DNA of 6,736 nucleotides from contig JAQGMQ010000378.1 of assembly GCA_028292305.1 (NCBI GenBank), positions 1-6,736 of the forward strand, read 5' to 3'. A program made the position numbers and the translations under genes. The DNA is from Rhodoferax sp. (GTDB lineage: Bacteria > Pseudomonadota > Gammaproteobacteria > Burkholderiales > Burkholderiaceae_C). The notes beneath the pieces were generated by a model. It searched no databases. It worked only from the letters and a program-made list of their open reading frames with translations, and was not told the origin of the DNA. Each line of letters opens with the position of its first letter. Position 1 is the stretch's first letter. Shown here in pieces: positions 1 through 6,582 of the stretch.

Positions 1-645
1 CTGCGTGCCCGCCGAGAAGAACACCTGGGTCTGGTTGGTCACCGTGTCGAGCACGGCCGGCGCGCCGCCCTTGTAGGGCACGTGCAGCATCTCGATGCCG
101 GCGGCGCGTTTGAACATCTCGGCGCTCAGGTGGTTGGTCGACCCGTTGCCGGCCGAGGCATAGGCCAGCTTGCCCGGGTTGGCCTTGGCGTAGGCGATGA
201 ATTCGCGCAAGTTCTTCGCCGGCACCGAGGGGTTGACCACCATGGTGTTGATGACGTTGGCCACCAGGGCAATGGGCGTGAAGTCGTCCACGGGCTTGAA
301 CGGCATGTTGTCCATGAGCGACGGGTTCAGCGCCTGCGTGCTCATGGTGTCGATCAGCAGCGTGTAGCCGTCGGGCTTGGCCTTGGCCACCATGCCCGCG
401 CCGATGTTGCCGGACGCGCCGGCCCGGTTTTCGATGACGACCGGCTGGCCCATCGACGCGGTGAGCTGCTGGCCGATGGCGCGCGCCAGGATGTCGGTGG
501 AACCGCCCGCGGCCCAGGGCACGATCAGCGTGATCGGCCGCTCCGGGTAAGCCGCCGAGGCCACCTGCGCGGCGCCGCACAGCGCCAGCAGCGCGAGCGG
601 GCGGCAAATCGGGCGCAGGGCCCGTTGAAAGAATCGTTGCAGCAT
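1..645 (-). CDS. Bug/TctC-family tripartite tricarboxylate transporter substrate-binding protein (C-terminus cut off)
   Basis: A periplasmic solute-binding protein of the Bug (TctC) family, which captures small carboxylates or related compounds for a TctAB-type membrane transporter. The ORF is open to base 1, so 215 residues are visible of about 320-330 usual for the family. Residues 1-31 form a Sec signal peptide: basic start, hydrophobic LALLALCGAA core, and an ASA site before AYPERP. The family hallmarks follow in order: YPERPITLIVPWAAGGSTD (33-51), ENRAGASGNIG (72-82), PDGYTLL (91-97) and HVPYKGGAPA (188-197). ATG at 645 is preceded by GAGGA with a 7-base spacer. It lies 28 bases after the stop of the GGT-family gene on the same strand, so the two are probably co-transcribed. 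No tctA or tctB is in view; orphan Bug genes are common in Burkholderiales. The ligand cannot be read from the sequence; the upstream hydrolase suggests a gamma-glutamyl or other amide-type compound (inference). Confidence 0.93.
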   Translation of the reverse strand, partial: MLQRFFQRALRPICRPLALLALCGAAQVASAAYPERPITLIVPWAAGGSTDILARAIGQQLTASMGQPVVIENRAGASGNIGAGMVAKAKPDGYTLLIDTMSTQALNPSLMDNMPFKPVDDFTPIALVANVINTMVVNPSVPAKNLREFIAYAKANPGKLAYASAGNGSTNHLSAEMFKRAAGIEMLHVPYKGGAPAVLDTVTNQTQVFFSAGTQ

Positions 646-673
646 GGTGAAGTCCTCAGGAGTTGACAAAGAT

Positions 674-2509
674 TCAGCGGCCGACGGCATAACCCTGCAT
701 GCCGCGCGGATTGGCGCCGGCGCGCAGCAGCAGGCGACCCTGGGCGTCGCGTTCGCGGCTGCAGGCCGACAGCCGGCCTTCGGACCAGGCGTCGCCCACC
801 ACCACGCGGTGGCCCAGCGCGCGCAGGCTTTCGATCTCGCTCGGTGCGAAGCGCGACTCGACACTCAGCGTGTTGAGCGTGGTCTGCCGCGGCCAGAACG
901 AGCCCGGGGCGTGTTTCACATGGAAGGCCGGCGCATCGATGGCCTGTTGCAGGTTCATGCCGTGCACCGCATGACGCATGAAGAATGCCAGCGACCACTG
1001 GTCCTGCTGGTCGCCGCCGGGCGTGCCGAACGCCAGGTAGGGCTCACCGTCGCGCAGCGCCATCGAGGGCGACAAGGTGGTGCATGGCGCGACCCGCGGC
1101 GTGAGCGTGTTGGGCAGACCTTCGTCGAGCCAGGTGATCTGCAGCCGCGTGCTCAGCGCGAAGCCGAGCGCCGGCACCGTGGGGCTGGACGACAGCCAGC
1201 CGCCCGAGGGCGTGGCCGACACCATGTTGCCGTGCCGATCGATCACGTCGATGTGGCAGGTGTCGCCGACGAAGATCTCCCGGTCGGCCCACTCCGTGAT
1301 CGGCGGCAATGCGGCGAAGGTCGGCTCGCCCACGCCGAAGCGCACGTCGGCGTGGCGCAGTGTGCGTTCGCTCACCGCCAAGTCCGGCATGCGAGGCGCG
1401 AAGCCGGCTGGACTGCCGGGCCGCAGCTGGTCGGAAGCCTGTGCCAGGTCGACGGCTGCCCAGCGTTCGCGCAGGTAGGCATCGGTGAGCAGCGCCTGCT
1501 GGGCCGGGCGGTTGGCGTCGGGCGCAATGCCATACCAGGCGGCCCGGTCGGCCAGCGCGAGCTTGGTGGCCTCGGCGACGCGGTGCACGAAGCCGGCGGT
1601 ATCGGGCGCGTGGTTTTCGAGCCCGGCGTGGCGCAGCATGCCGAGCTGCTCGAGGAACATCGGCCCCTGGCTCCAGAAGCCGCATTTGGCCACCGTGTAG
1701 CGGCCGAAGTTGGCGGTGAGCGGCGCGGCGGTCTGCACCTGCCATGTGGCCATGTCGTCGAAGCGCAGCAGCCCGCCATGGTGCTCGCCGCTGGAGTCGC
1801 GCACGGAAGCGGTGCGGCAGTAGGCGTCGATCTCGCGCGCGACGAAACCTTGCTGCCAATGGCGCATGGCCGCGCCGATCACGCCGACACGGCCATCACC
1901 GTCGCGTTCGGCCTCGGCCACCAGCCGGGTATAGGTGGCGGCCAGCGCAGGCAGGCGCATCAGCGAGCCGGGCTTGGGCACTTTGCCGTCGGGCAGCCAG
2001 GTCGCCGCTGAACTGGTCCAGTGTTCGGCAAACAGTTCGCGCACCGCAAGGATGGCCTGGGCCACGCGCGGCAGCACCGGAAAGCCGTCGCGCGCATAAC
2101 CGATGGCTGGCGCCAGCACGTCGGCCAGCGACCAGCTGCCGTGTTCGCGCAGCATGGTCAGCCACGCCGGGAACGCGCTGGGGACCGTCAGCGGCAGCAG
2201 GCCGATGCCAGGCACCTGCTCGAATCCCATGGCGCGAAAGGCCTGCGGCGTGGCCGCGGCCGGCGCACAGCCTTGGCCGTTGATGGCGCGTAGGCGCTTC
2301 TCGTTTTCGCTCCACAACAGGATCGGCACTTCGCCGCCCGGGCCGTTCAGGTGGGGCTCGACCACCTGCAGCACGAAGCCGCCGGCCGCCGCCGCATCGA
2401 AGGCATTGCCGCCGCGCTCCAGCACGCCCATCGCGGTCTGCGAGGCCAGCCAGTGGGTGGAAGCGGCCACCCCGAAGGTGCCGATGATTTCAGGACGGGT
2501 GGTGAACAT
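674..2509 (-). CDS. gamma-glutamyltransferase-family Ntn hydrolase (COG0405-type), probably cytoplasmic
   Basis: A member of the gamma-glutamyltranspeptidase fold. These proenzymes cleave themselves before a Thr that becomes the nucleophile of the small subunit. The protein has 611 residues from ATG 2509, normal for the family (about 530-620). Seen in order: GGNAFDAAAAGGFVLQVVEP (33-52), a GPGGE loop (56-60), APAAATP (82-88), the processing site GDTCHIDVIDRHGNMVSATPS with nucleophile T417, then TLSPSM near 478-483 and FGTPGGDQQDQW near 494-505. By hand comparison with E. coli GGT, R114 (FREMAP) corresponds to Q79 (GQGCAP), T409 to S435, N411 to G437, and S462-S463 to T477-T478. No signal peptide is seen, unlike periplasmic E. 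coli Ggt. TTG at 2515, two codons earlier, is an alternative start; neither has a clear Shine-Dalgarno. It sits divergent from a LysR gene and upstream of a Bug binding protein. The family call is firm; the substrate is unknown and amidase or acylase activity is possible. Confidence 0.9.
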   Translation of the reverse strand: MFTTRPEIIGTFGVAASTHWLASQTAMGVLERGGNAFDAAAAGGFVLQVVEPHLNGPGGEVPILLWSENEKRLRAINGQGCAPAAATPQAFRAMGFEQVPGIGLLPLTVPSAFPAWLTMLREHGSWSLADVLAPAIGYARDGFPVLPRVAQAILAVRELFAEHWTSSAATWLPDGKVPKPGSLMRLPALAATYTRLVAEAERDGDGRVGVIGAAMRHWQQGFVAREIDAYCRTASVRDSSGEHHGGLLRFDDMATWQVQTAAPLTANFGRYTVAKCGFWSQGPMFLEQLGMLRHAGLENHAPDTAGFVHRVAEATKLALADRAAWYGIAPDANRPAQQALLTDAYLRERWAAVDLAQASDQLRPGSPAGFAPRMPDLAVSERTLRHADVRFGVGEPTFAALPPITEWADREIFVGDTCHIDVIDRHGNMVSATPSGGWLSSSPTVPALGFALSTRLQITWLDEGLPNTLTPRVAPCTTLSPSMALRDGEPYLAFGTPGGDQQDQWSLAFFMRHAVHGMNLQQAIDAPAFHVKHAPGSFWPRQTTLNTLSVESRFAPSEIESLRALGHRVVVGDAWSEGRLSACSRERDAQGRLLLRAGANPRGMQGYAVGR

Positions 2510-2577
2510 GGGCAAAGCTTAAAACCGTCAAATAACCATTCACACATGTTTTCTGATGCCAGCATGCCTAAACTGTT
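2510..2577. promoter_or_regulatory. divergent promoter/operator region between GGT-family and LysR-type genes
   Basis: This 68-base gap is clearly AT-richer than the flanking genes and separates divergent starts, the usual site for binding by the adjacent LysR-type regulator. Candidate dyads are TCA-N11-TGA (2540-2556), close in form to the LysR T-N11-A box, and ATGC-CA-GCAT (2556-2565). A possible -10 for the LysR gene is TAAACT (2569-2574), without a good -35. No convincing promoter hexamers were found for the minus-strand unit. The regulatory role follows from layout; the individual motifs are weak. Confidence 0.45.
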
Positions 2578-3558
2578 ATGCAACCCACGCGCTGTATGCC
2601 ATCACCTATCTCACCGCCCTCCCCCAATCTGGCCTGGCTGGCCGCCCGCCTGAAGCTGCGCCACTTCACGCTGCTGGTAGAACTGGACCGCTGCCGCTCG
2701 GTCAGCCGTGCCGCCGAACGCCTGGGGCTGGCCCAGCCCACGGTGACGCGCTCGCTCAGCGAGATCGAAGGCATCTTCATGACGCCGCTGTTCACCCGCA
2801 GCCGGCGCGGCCTGGAGCCCACGCCCGCGGGGTCTTTGGTGCTGGCGCGCGCCCGCTTGTCGCTGGCCGACGCCGAAGGCCTGGGGCAGGACCTGGCGGC
2901 GTTGGGCGCGGGGCTGCAGGGTCGGCTGCGCGTGGGCGTGATTCCGTTTCTGTCGCGCCAGACGCAGGACACGCTGTGGCAACACCTGTTGACTTTGCGC
3001 CCGCGCATGGGCTTCGTGGCCGAAGAGGCGACCACCGACGTGTTGCAGCAGGCCTTGATGGCGCGCGAGCTGGATTGCGCGATCTGCCGCTTCACGTCGA
3101 TTGCGGCGGAGGCGGGGCTGGAGCAGCGCTTTCTCTACCACCAGGAGCCGCGGCTGGTGGTGTCGCGCAACGCGGCCGAACGGCTGGCGCGGCGCGGGCT
3201 CGACTGGGAGGCTTTTGTGGCGATGCAATGGATCTTTCCGCCGCAGCACACGCCGGTGCGGGCCATGATCCACAGCATCTTTGCGTCGGCCGGTCAGGCC
3301 GTGCCCAAGCCCTTCATGGAAGCCTTTGCCAACAAGACGCTGGCCACCGTGCTGCGCCACATGCCGGACGCCATCACCATCCTGCCCGACGACATTGCGC
3401 AAGAGGTGGCCGACCTCAGCGGCGCGCGCGTGATGCCGCAGCGCCTGCAGTGGAATCTGCCACCGGTGGGCATGGTGAGGTTGCGCGACTCGCCGCATGC
3501 CGCGTTGATCGATGCTGCGGCCGAGGTGGTCCGCGGCGGGCGGTCATCAACCGATTGA
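2578..3558 (+). CDS. LysR-family transcriptional regulator
   Basis: A one-domain-plus-sensor transcription factor of 326 residues, slightly longer than the usual ~300 because of a Pro-rich N-terminal extension. The winged helix-turn-helix covers about 24-85: LRHFTLLVEL, then SVSRAAERLGLAQPTVTRSL (41-60), then LFTRSRRGLEPTPAG (71-85). The common LG dipeptide of the LysR wing (LExxLGxxLF) is FM here. The effector-binding domain starts near GRLRVGVIPF (105-114) and runs to the C-terminus. The start is uncertain: ATG 2578 or ATG 2596 (residue 7), neither with a clear ribosome-binding site. It is divergent from the GGT-family/Bug unit, which is the likely target; the ligand would be that pathway's substrate or product (inference from LysR family habits). 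It converges on the chemoreceptor gene with only 9 bases between stop codons. Confidence 0.94.
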   Translation: MQPTRCMPSPISPPSPNLAWLAARLKLRHFTLLVELDRCRSVSRAAERLGLAQPTVTRSLSEIEGIFMTPLFTRSRRGLEPTPAGSLVLARARLSLADAEGLGQDLAALGAGLQGRLRVGVIPFLSRQTQDTLWQHLLTLRPRMGFVAEEATTDVLQQALMARELDCAICRFTSIAAEAGLEQRFLYHQEPRLVVSRNAAERLARRGLDWEAFVAMQWIFPPQHTPVRAMIHSIFASAGQAVPKPFMEAFANKTLATVLRHMPDAITILPDDIAQEVADLSGARVMPQRLQWNLPPVGMVRLRDSPHAALIDAAAEVVRGGRSSTD

Positions 3559-3573
3559 AGGCGGGCGTCAACC
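3535..3573. repeat. imperfect short direct repeat spanning two convergent stop codons
   Basis: GGCGGGCGGTCATCAACC (3535-3552) recurs as GGCGGGCGTCAACC (3560-3573), identical except for a 4-base gap (GTCA). The first copy is in the last codons of the LysR gene; the second straddles the stop codon of the convergent chemoreceptor gene at 3568-3570. It may be a small tandem duplication or chance in GC-rich DNA. Confidence 0.4.
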
Positions 3574-5241
3574 CACCAACAGTTGCAGGCGTTCGCGTTC
3601 GATGGCGGTGGGCAGGGCGTCGTTGGCGGCACGTGCCGCGGGCTGGCTCAACTTGAACAGGCTCACGGCCCGCGACAGCTGCACCGCCTGGTCGGCCAGC
3701 GACGCCGACGCCGCGGCCGATTGCTCGACCAATGCGGCGTTCTGCTGGGTCATCTGGTCGAGTTCCTGTACCGAGACGCTGATCTCGCCGATGCCGCGGC
3801 CCTGGGCCGTGGCCGAGGCGGCGATCTCGCCCATGATGCCCGTGACCTGGCGCACGCTCTTCACGATCTCGTCCATGGTCTGGCCCGCGTCGCTGACCAG
3901 CCGCGCGCCGCCCTGCACGCGCTCCACCGAGGCGCCGATCAGGTCGCGGATTTCCTTCGCAGCCTGGGCCGAACGCTGCGCCAGGCCACGCACTTCGCTG
4001 GCCACCACGGCAAAACCGCGGCCCTGTTCACCGGCGCGTGCCGCTTCCACCGCGGCGTTCAATGCCAGGATGTTGGTCTGGAACGCGATCCCGTCGATCA
4101 CGCCGATGATGTCGGCGATCTTCTTCGAACTGGTGTTGATCTCGTCCATGGTGCGCACCACTTGCGACACCACGCTGCCACCCCGCTCGGCGACTTCGGC
4201 TGCGGTCGACGCAAAGGCGTTCGCCTGGCGCGACGAGGCGCCGCTTTTCTCGGCGATGTCCATCAGCCCGGCCATCGACGAGGCGGCCTGCTGCAGGTTG
4301 TTGGCGGTCTGCTCGGTGCGTTCGCTCAGGTCCTGGTTGCCGCTGGCGATTTCGCTGCTGGCCAGCGAGATGCTTTCGCCTGCGCTTTGCACTTCGCGCA
4401 CCAGGCCGCGCAACGATTCCTGCATGCGCGCCATCGACTGCACCAGTTGGCCGACTTCGTCTTGCGCACTCACGTCCACATCCACCGACAGGTCGCCCTG
4501 CGCGATGCGGTCGGCCAGGGCGCTGGCGCGGGCCAGCGAACGCGAGATGGCACGCACGCTGAACAGCGTGATCGGGATCAGCACCACGAGCGACAGCACC
4601 AGAACAGCCGCCAGCCAGCCGGCGAGCATGGCGGTGTTGTCCTCCAGCCCTTGCTGTGCCGCCTGCATCTGGCTGCGCGACGCGGTCACCAGTTCGGACA
4701 GCAGCTTGTCAGCGTTTTCCATGTGCACCTTGACGCGGTCGGCATAGGCGCCGGCCACTGCGCCATCGATCTGCGCGCGTTCGATCTGCTCGAGCACCGG
4801 CGCGATGCCGTCCTCGTATTGCTTGAGCAAGGCGGTCACGCCGTCGAGCCCTTTCACAAAGCCCGCATCGCTGGCCTGGGCCTTGCGCAATGTGGCCATG
4901 CCGGTGCGCAACGAGGCCAGCGACTTGGTCCAGGTTTCGCGCAGCGAAGCGACTTCAACGGCGTTGTTGCCGCTGATGATGATGTCTTTTTCAAGCCGTC
5001 GCACCTGGCCGAGCGTGGTGCGCAAGTCGCCCACATCGGTCATCACCGGGACCTTCTGGGTGAGCAGCTCTTTCATGGTGCCGCGGGTATGGTCGAGCGC
5101 GCCGTAGCCCATGGCGCCGATCAGGGTGAGAGCGAGCAAAGAAAACACCATGCTGAAATACAGGCGGGCGCGGATGGAGAGGCGGTTCAACACAGGCGTG
5201 GCACTTTCATGGACGGTCGCAAATAAAGGTAACAGCTTCAA
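3568..5241 (-). CDS. methyl-accepting chemotaxis protein (4-helix-bundle sensor type)
   Basis: A transmembrane chemoreceptor signalling through CheW/CheA to the flagellar motor; 557 residues, usual length. Order: short cytoplasmic start, TM1 about 28-48, periplasmic helical sensor about 50-203 resembling a four-helix bundle, TM2 about 204-228, HAMP about 229-281, then the long cytoplasmic coiled coil. The hairpin tip around 382-424 carries the strongly conserved ALNAAVEAARAGEQGRGFAV and ASEVRGLAQRS stretches. A likely methylation segment reads NNLQQAASS (314-322), with a QQ pair at 317-318, so CheB deamidation would be expected. There is no C-terminal NWETF-like tether for CheR/CheB. The start is taken as TTG 5241 because GGAAG lies 5 bases upstream and an in-frame stop excludes a longer form; GTG 5193 or TTG 5190 (giving NRLSIRARLYF near the start) are alternatives with poorer Shine-Dalgarno. 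A sigma-28-like signal lies just upstream, so it is probably expressed with the flagellar regulon. Ligand unknown. Confidence 0.96.
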   Translation of the reverse strand: MKLLPLFATVHESATPVLNRLSIRARLYFSMVFSLLALTLIGAMGYGALDHTRGTMKELLTQKVPVMTDVGDLRTTLGQVRRLEKDIIISGNNAVEVASLRETWTKSLASLRTGMATLRKAQASDAGFVKGLDGVTALLKQYEDGIAPVLEQIERAQIDGAVAGAYADRVKVHMENADKLLSELVTASRSQMQAAQQGLEDNTAMLAGWLAAVLVLSLVVLIPITLFSVRAISRSLARASALADRIAQGDLSVDVDVSAQDEVGQLVQSMARMQESLRGLVREVQSAGESISLASSEIASGNQDLSERTEQTANNLQQAASSMAGLMDIAEKSGASSRQANAFASTAAEVAERGGSVVSQVVRTMDEINTSSKKIADIIGVIDGIAFQTNILALNAAVEAARAGEQGRGFAVVASEVRGLAQRSAQAAKEIRDLIGASVERVQGGARLVSDAGQTMDEIVKSVRQVTGIMGEIAASATAQGRGIGEISVSVQELDQMTQQNAALVEQSAAASASLADQAVQLSRAVSLFKLSQPAARAANDALPTAIERERLQLLVG

Positions 5242-5263
5242 AGCAACTTCCGTTCCGTTGCTT
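5239..5263 (-). promoter_or_regulatory. stem-loop enclosing the chemoreceptor ribosome-binding site and TTG start
   Basis: On the minus strand AAGCAAC (5263-5257) pairs perfectly with GTTGCTT (5247-5241) around the 9-base loop GGAACGGAA. The loop and first stem base hold the likely Shine-Dalgarno GGAAG, and the stem's last T is the first base of the proposed TTG start. Such a structure could limit or tune translation initiation, or be a protein-binding dyad. The repeat is seen directly; the function is inference. Confidence 0.5.
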
Positions 5264-5277
5264 CAGGTACATGACAG

Positions 5278-5304
5278 TTATCGGCAGTCTGGCCCGCCCT
5301 CTGA
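5278..5304 (-). promoter_or_regulatory. candidate sigma-28 (FliA) promoter for the chemoreceptor gene
   Basis: GCCGATAA at 5285-5278 (minus strand) matches all eight bases of the enterobacterial sigma-28 -10 consensus. It ends 36 bases before the proposed TTG start, implying a 5' leader of about 30 bases. At the expected 11-base spacing, the -35 position (5304-5297) reads TCAGAGGG, a poor match to TAAAGTTT. Chemoreceptor genes are standard FliA targets, so the placement makes sense. The same bases form one arm of a 6-bp inverted repeat (ATCGGC 5280-5285, GCCGAT 5311-5316). Confidence 0.55.
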
Positions 5305-5319
5305 AGCGCGGCCGATGGG

Positions 5320-6447
5320 TCAATGCGCCATGAAGGCTTCGGAAGTTTCGTTATACGCCTGACCGAAGCGGTTGTGTAGGAATGTATTCAAAGCAATTTT
5401 TTCTTGCCCGGTGAAACCGCTATCGGGCAGCTCACCATTGACGACAAGGTCCAGCGCTGTGCAGATGCCCGCCGCCGTGGTCAGCTGGATCGCGCTGAGC
5501 GCCTGTCCTTCCACCTTATGGCCCACGATACGCACCGAATACGAGTCCTGGATCAAACGCTTGCCGCGGTAGCCCGAGGCGGTGGCGAAGATGACGATCA
5601 CGTCCTGGTCGGTGGCCGGAATGGCGGCCTCGAAAATCTCCTTGAGCAAGTCACGCCGGTCACGCAGCCGCAGGTCGTTCAGCAGCAGCTTCATGATGGC
5701 GCAGTGGCCGGGGTAACGCACCGATTTGTAGTCGACGTTGCGGGCATGGCCACGCAGGGTTTCGGTCAGCGTGCCCAATCCGCCAGAGGTGTTGAAGGCC
5801 TCGTACTCCACGCCGTCCAGCGCAAAGGTTTCCAGGCCTTCCAGTGCGGCCACCTCCACCGGCCTGCCGTCGACCAGGGCCTCGCAGGGGTTGCAGTATT
5901 CGTTGATCAGCCCTTCCGTGCTCCAGGTCAGGTTGTAGCGCAGGGTGTTGAGTGGGTATCGCGGCAAGGCGCCCACCCGCATCCGCAGATCGAGCACTTC
6001 GTCGAAGCGCCGCGCCAGGTCATGGCCTACGACGCCGATGAAGCCGGGCGCCAAGCCGCACTGCGGCATGAGCACGCTGCGCGCACCCTCGGCCAAAGCT
6101 CGGATCGCATGGGTGCTCTGCACGTCTTCCGTCAAATCGAAGTAGTGCACGCCCTCGGCCACGCACAGCCCGGCCACTGCTACCGCGCGGTGAAACGGCA
6201 GCGCGTTCAACACCGCGTAGCGACCGGCGATGGCGGTCTTCAAGCTCGCGTCGTCGGTGATCAGCGCCACGTCGAAGCCCAGCGCCTGCAGCCGCTGCAG
6301 CGCGGCCGGGTCCTGGTCGGCTACGCGCACCTCGTAGTCGCCGGCACGGCGCAACAACAAAGCGATGGCGAATCCGATCTTCCCGGCCCCGAGGACGGTG
6401 ACGGCGCGGGTGCGGTTGGAGGAACTGGAAGAGTGGGTGGATTGCAT
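5320..6447 (-). CDS. saccharopine-dehydrogenase-fold protein, probable L-lysine 6-dehydrogenase
   Basis: Probably oxidises the epsilon-amino group of L-lysine with NAD(P)+ to give allysine (2-aminoadipate semialdehyde), ammonia and reduced cofactor, in lysine catabolism in the cytoplasm. The protein has 375 residues from ATG 6447, close to known lysine 6-dehydrogenases (about 385). The N-terminal Rossmann domain has VLGAGKIG (18-25) with GxGxxG, and D44 at the end of the second strand suggests NAD over NADP. Then GLAPGF (131-136), YNLTWSTEGLINEY (171-184), EAFNTSGG (216-223) and RYPGH (244-248) recall, from memory, matching stretches of Geobacillus LysDH. ATG 6447 is chosen over the upstream in-frame ATG 6516 because AGGA lies 6 bases before it and a Ser-rich leader then runs directly into the Rossmann strand; a longer start would add 23 atypical residues. 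It is divergent from an Lrp-type regulator, fitting amino-acid control. Saccharopine reductase or another amino-acid-derived substrate remains possible. Confidence 0.8.
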   Translation of the reverse strand: MQSTHSSSSSNRTRAVTVLGAGKIGFAIALLLRRAGDYEVRVADQDPAALQRLQALGFDVALITDDASLKTAIAGRYAVLNALPFHRAVAVAGLCVAEGVHYFDLTEDVQSTHAIRALAEGARSVLMPQCGLAPGFIGVVGHDLARRFDEVLDLRMRVGALPRYPLNTLRYNLTWSTEGLINEYCNPCEALVDGRPVEVAALEGLETFALDGVEYEAFNTSGGLGTLTETLRGHARNVDYKSVRYPGHCAIMKLLLNDLRLRDRRDLLKEIFEAAIPATDQDVIVIFATASGYRGKRLIQDSYSVRIVGHKVEGQALSAIQLTTAAGICTALDLVVNGELPDSGFTGQEKIALNTFLHNRFGQAYNETSEAFMAH

Positions 6448-6518
6448 GACCGGTCCTGGTGGGTGGAATGAACACGCCCATCGTAGAAAATACGTGCGTC
6501 GATGCGTAGCCCACATAG

Positions 6519-6552
6519 CGTCAAAAAGACGTATAGTTTTGGTCGAAACGTC
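6519..6552. repeat. clustered inverted CGTC/GACG repeats (possible operator)
   Basis: CGTC (6519-6522), AAAAA, GACG (6528-6531) form a perfect dyad. GACGT (6528-6532) also pairs with ACGTC (6548-6552), and GTTT (6536-6539) with AAAC (6546-6549). The half-sites are about 9 and 20 bases apart centre to centre, the latter roughly two helical turns. They lie across the proposed promoters of both divergent genes, as expected of an autoregulatory operator. The repeats are seen; the role is inferred. Confidence 0.4.
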
Positions 6553-6556
6553 TCAA
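6530..6556 (-). promoter_or_regulatory. possible sigma-70 promoter for the lysine dehydrogenase-like gene
   Basis: On the minus strand TTGAGA (6556-6551) could be -35 (5 of 6 to TTGACA) and TATACG (6535-6530) could be -10 (4 of 6), but the 15-base spacer is short. A start near 6523 would give a leader of about 75 bases. The -35 hexamer overlaps the region used by the opposing promoter. Confidence 0.3.
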
Positions 6557-6565
6557 ATTTATATT
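6539..6565 (+). promoter_or_regulatory. possible sigma-70 promoter for the Lrp-type gene
   Basis: TATATT (6560-6565) is a good -10 (5 of 6). TTGGTC (6539-6544) is a partial -35 with a short 15-base spacer. Transcription would begin near 6572, only about 11 bases before ATG 6583. No strong Shine-Dalgarno is visible there, so the message would be nearly leaderless. Confidence 0.35.
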
Positions 6566-6582
6566 AAAACGACAGAAACCTG

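Larger units (their letters stand above)
6448..6582. promoter_or_regulatory. divergent regulatory region between lysine dehydrogenase-like and Lrp-type genes
   Basis: A 135-base non-coding region, AT-rich toward the Lrp side (about 6520-6575). It separates divergent starts and should contain both promoters and Lrp-type binding sites. Proteins of this family bind degenerate AT-rich dyads, often at several spaced sites, and commonly repress their own gene. The promoter-like hexamers and inverted repeats are entered separately. Confidence 0.6.

Noticed and set aside
577..645. Lipoprotein signal at LALC in the binding-protein leader
   Set aside because: Residue -1 to the Cys is Leu, not Gly/Ala/Ser, and a good ASA signal peptidase I site follows.
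644..2011. 455-residue open frame on the + strand opposite the GGT-family gene
   Set aside because: Same shadow pattern. The minus-strand frame has full family motifs, while this one has none.
3541..3553. Small hairpin CGGT-CATCA-ACCG at the convergent gene ends as a terminator
   Set aside because: The stem is only 4 bp with no following T-run on either strand.
3583..5226. 547-residue open frame on the + strand opposite the chemoreceptor gene
   Set aside because: It is almost exactly antisense to a clear receptor gene. Its translation is rich in His, Arg, Gln and Gly with no recognisable domain, the usual shadow of GC-biased codons.
5280..5316. ATCGGC...GCCGAT inverted repeat as a terminator for the lysine dehydrogenase-like gene
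   Set aside because: A 6-bp stem with a 25-base loop and no T-run. One arm is better explained as the sigma-28 -10 element.
5404..6471. 355-residue open frame on the + strand opposite the lysine dehydrogenase-like gene
   Set aside because: No domain, low-complexity composition, and it overlaps the well-supported minus-strand gene.
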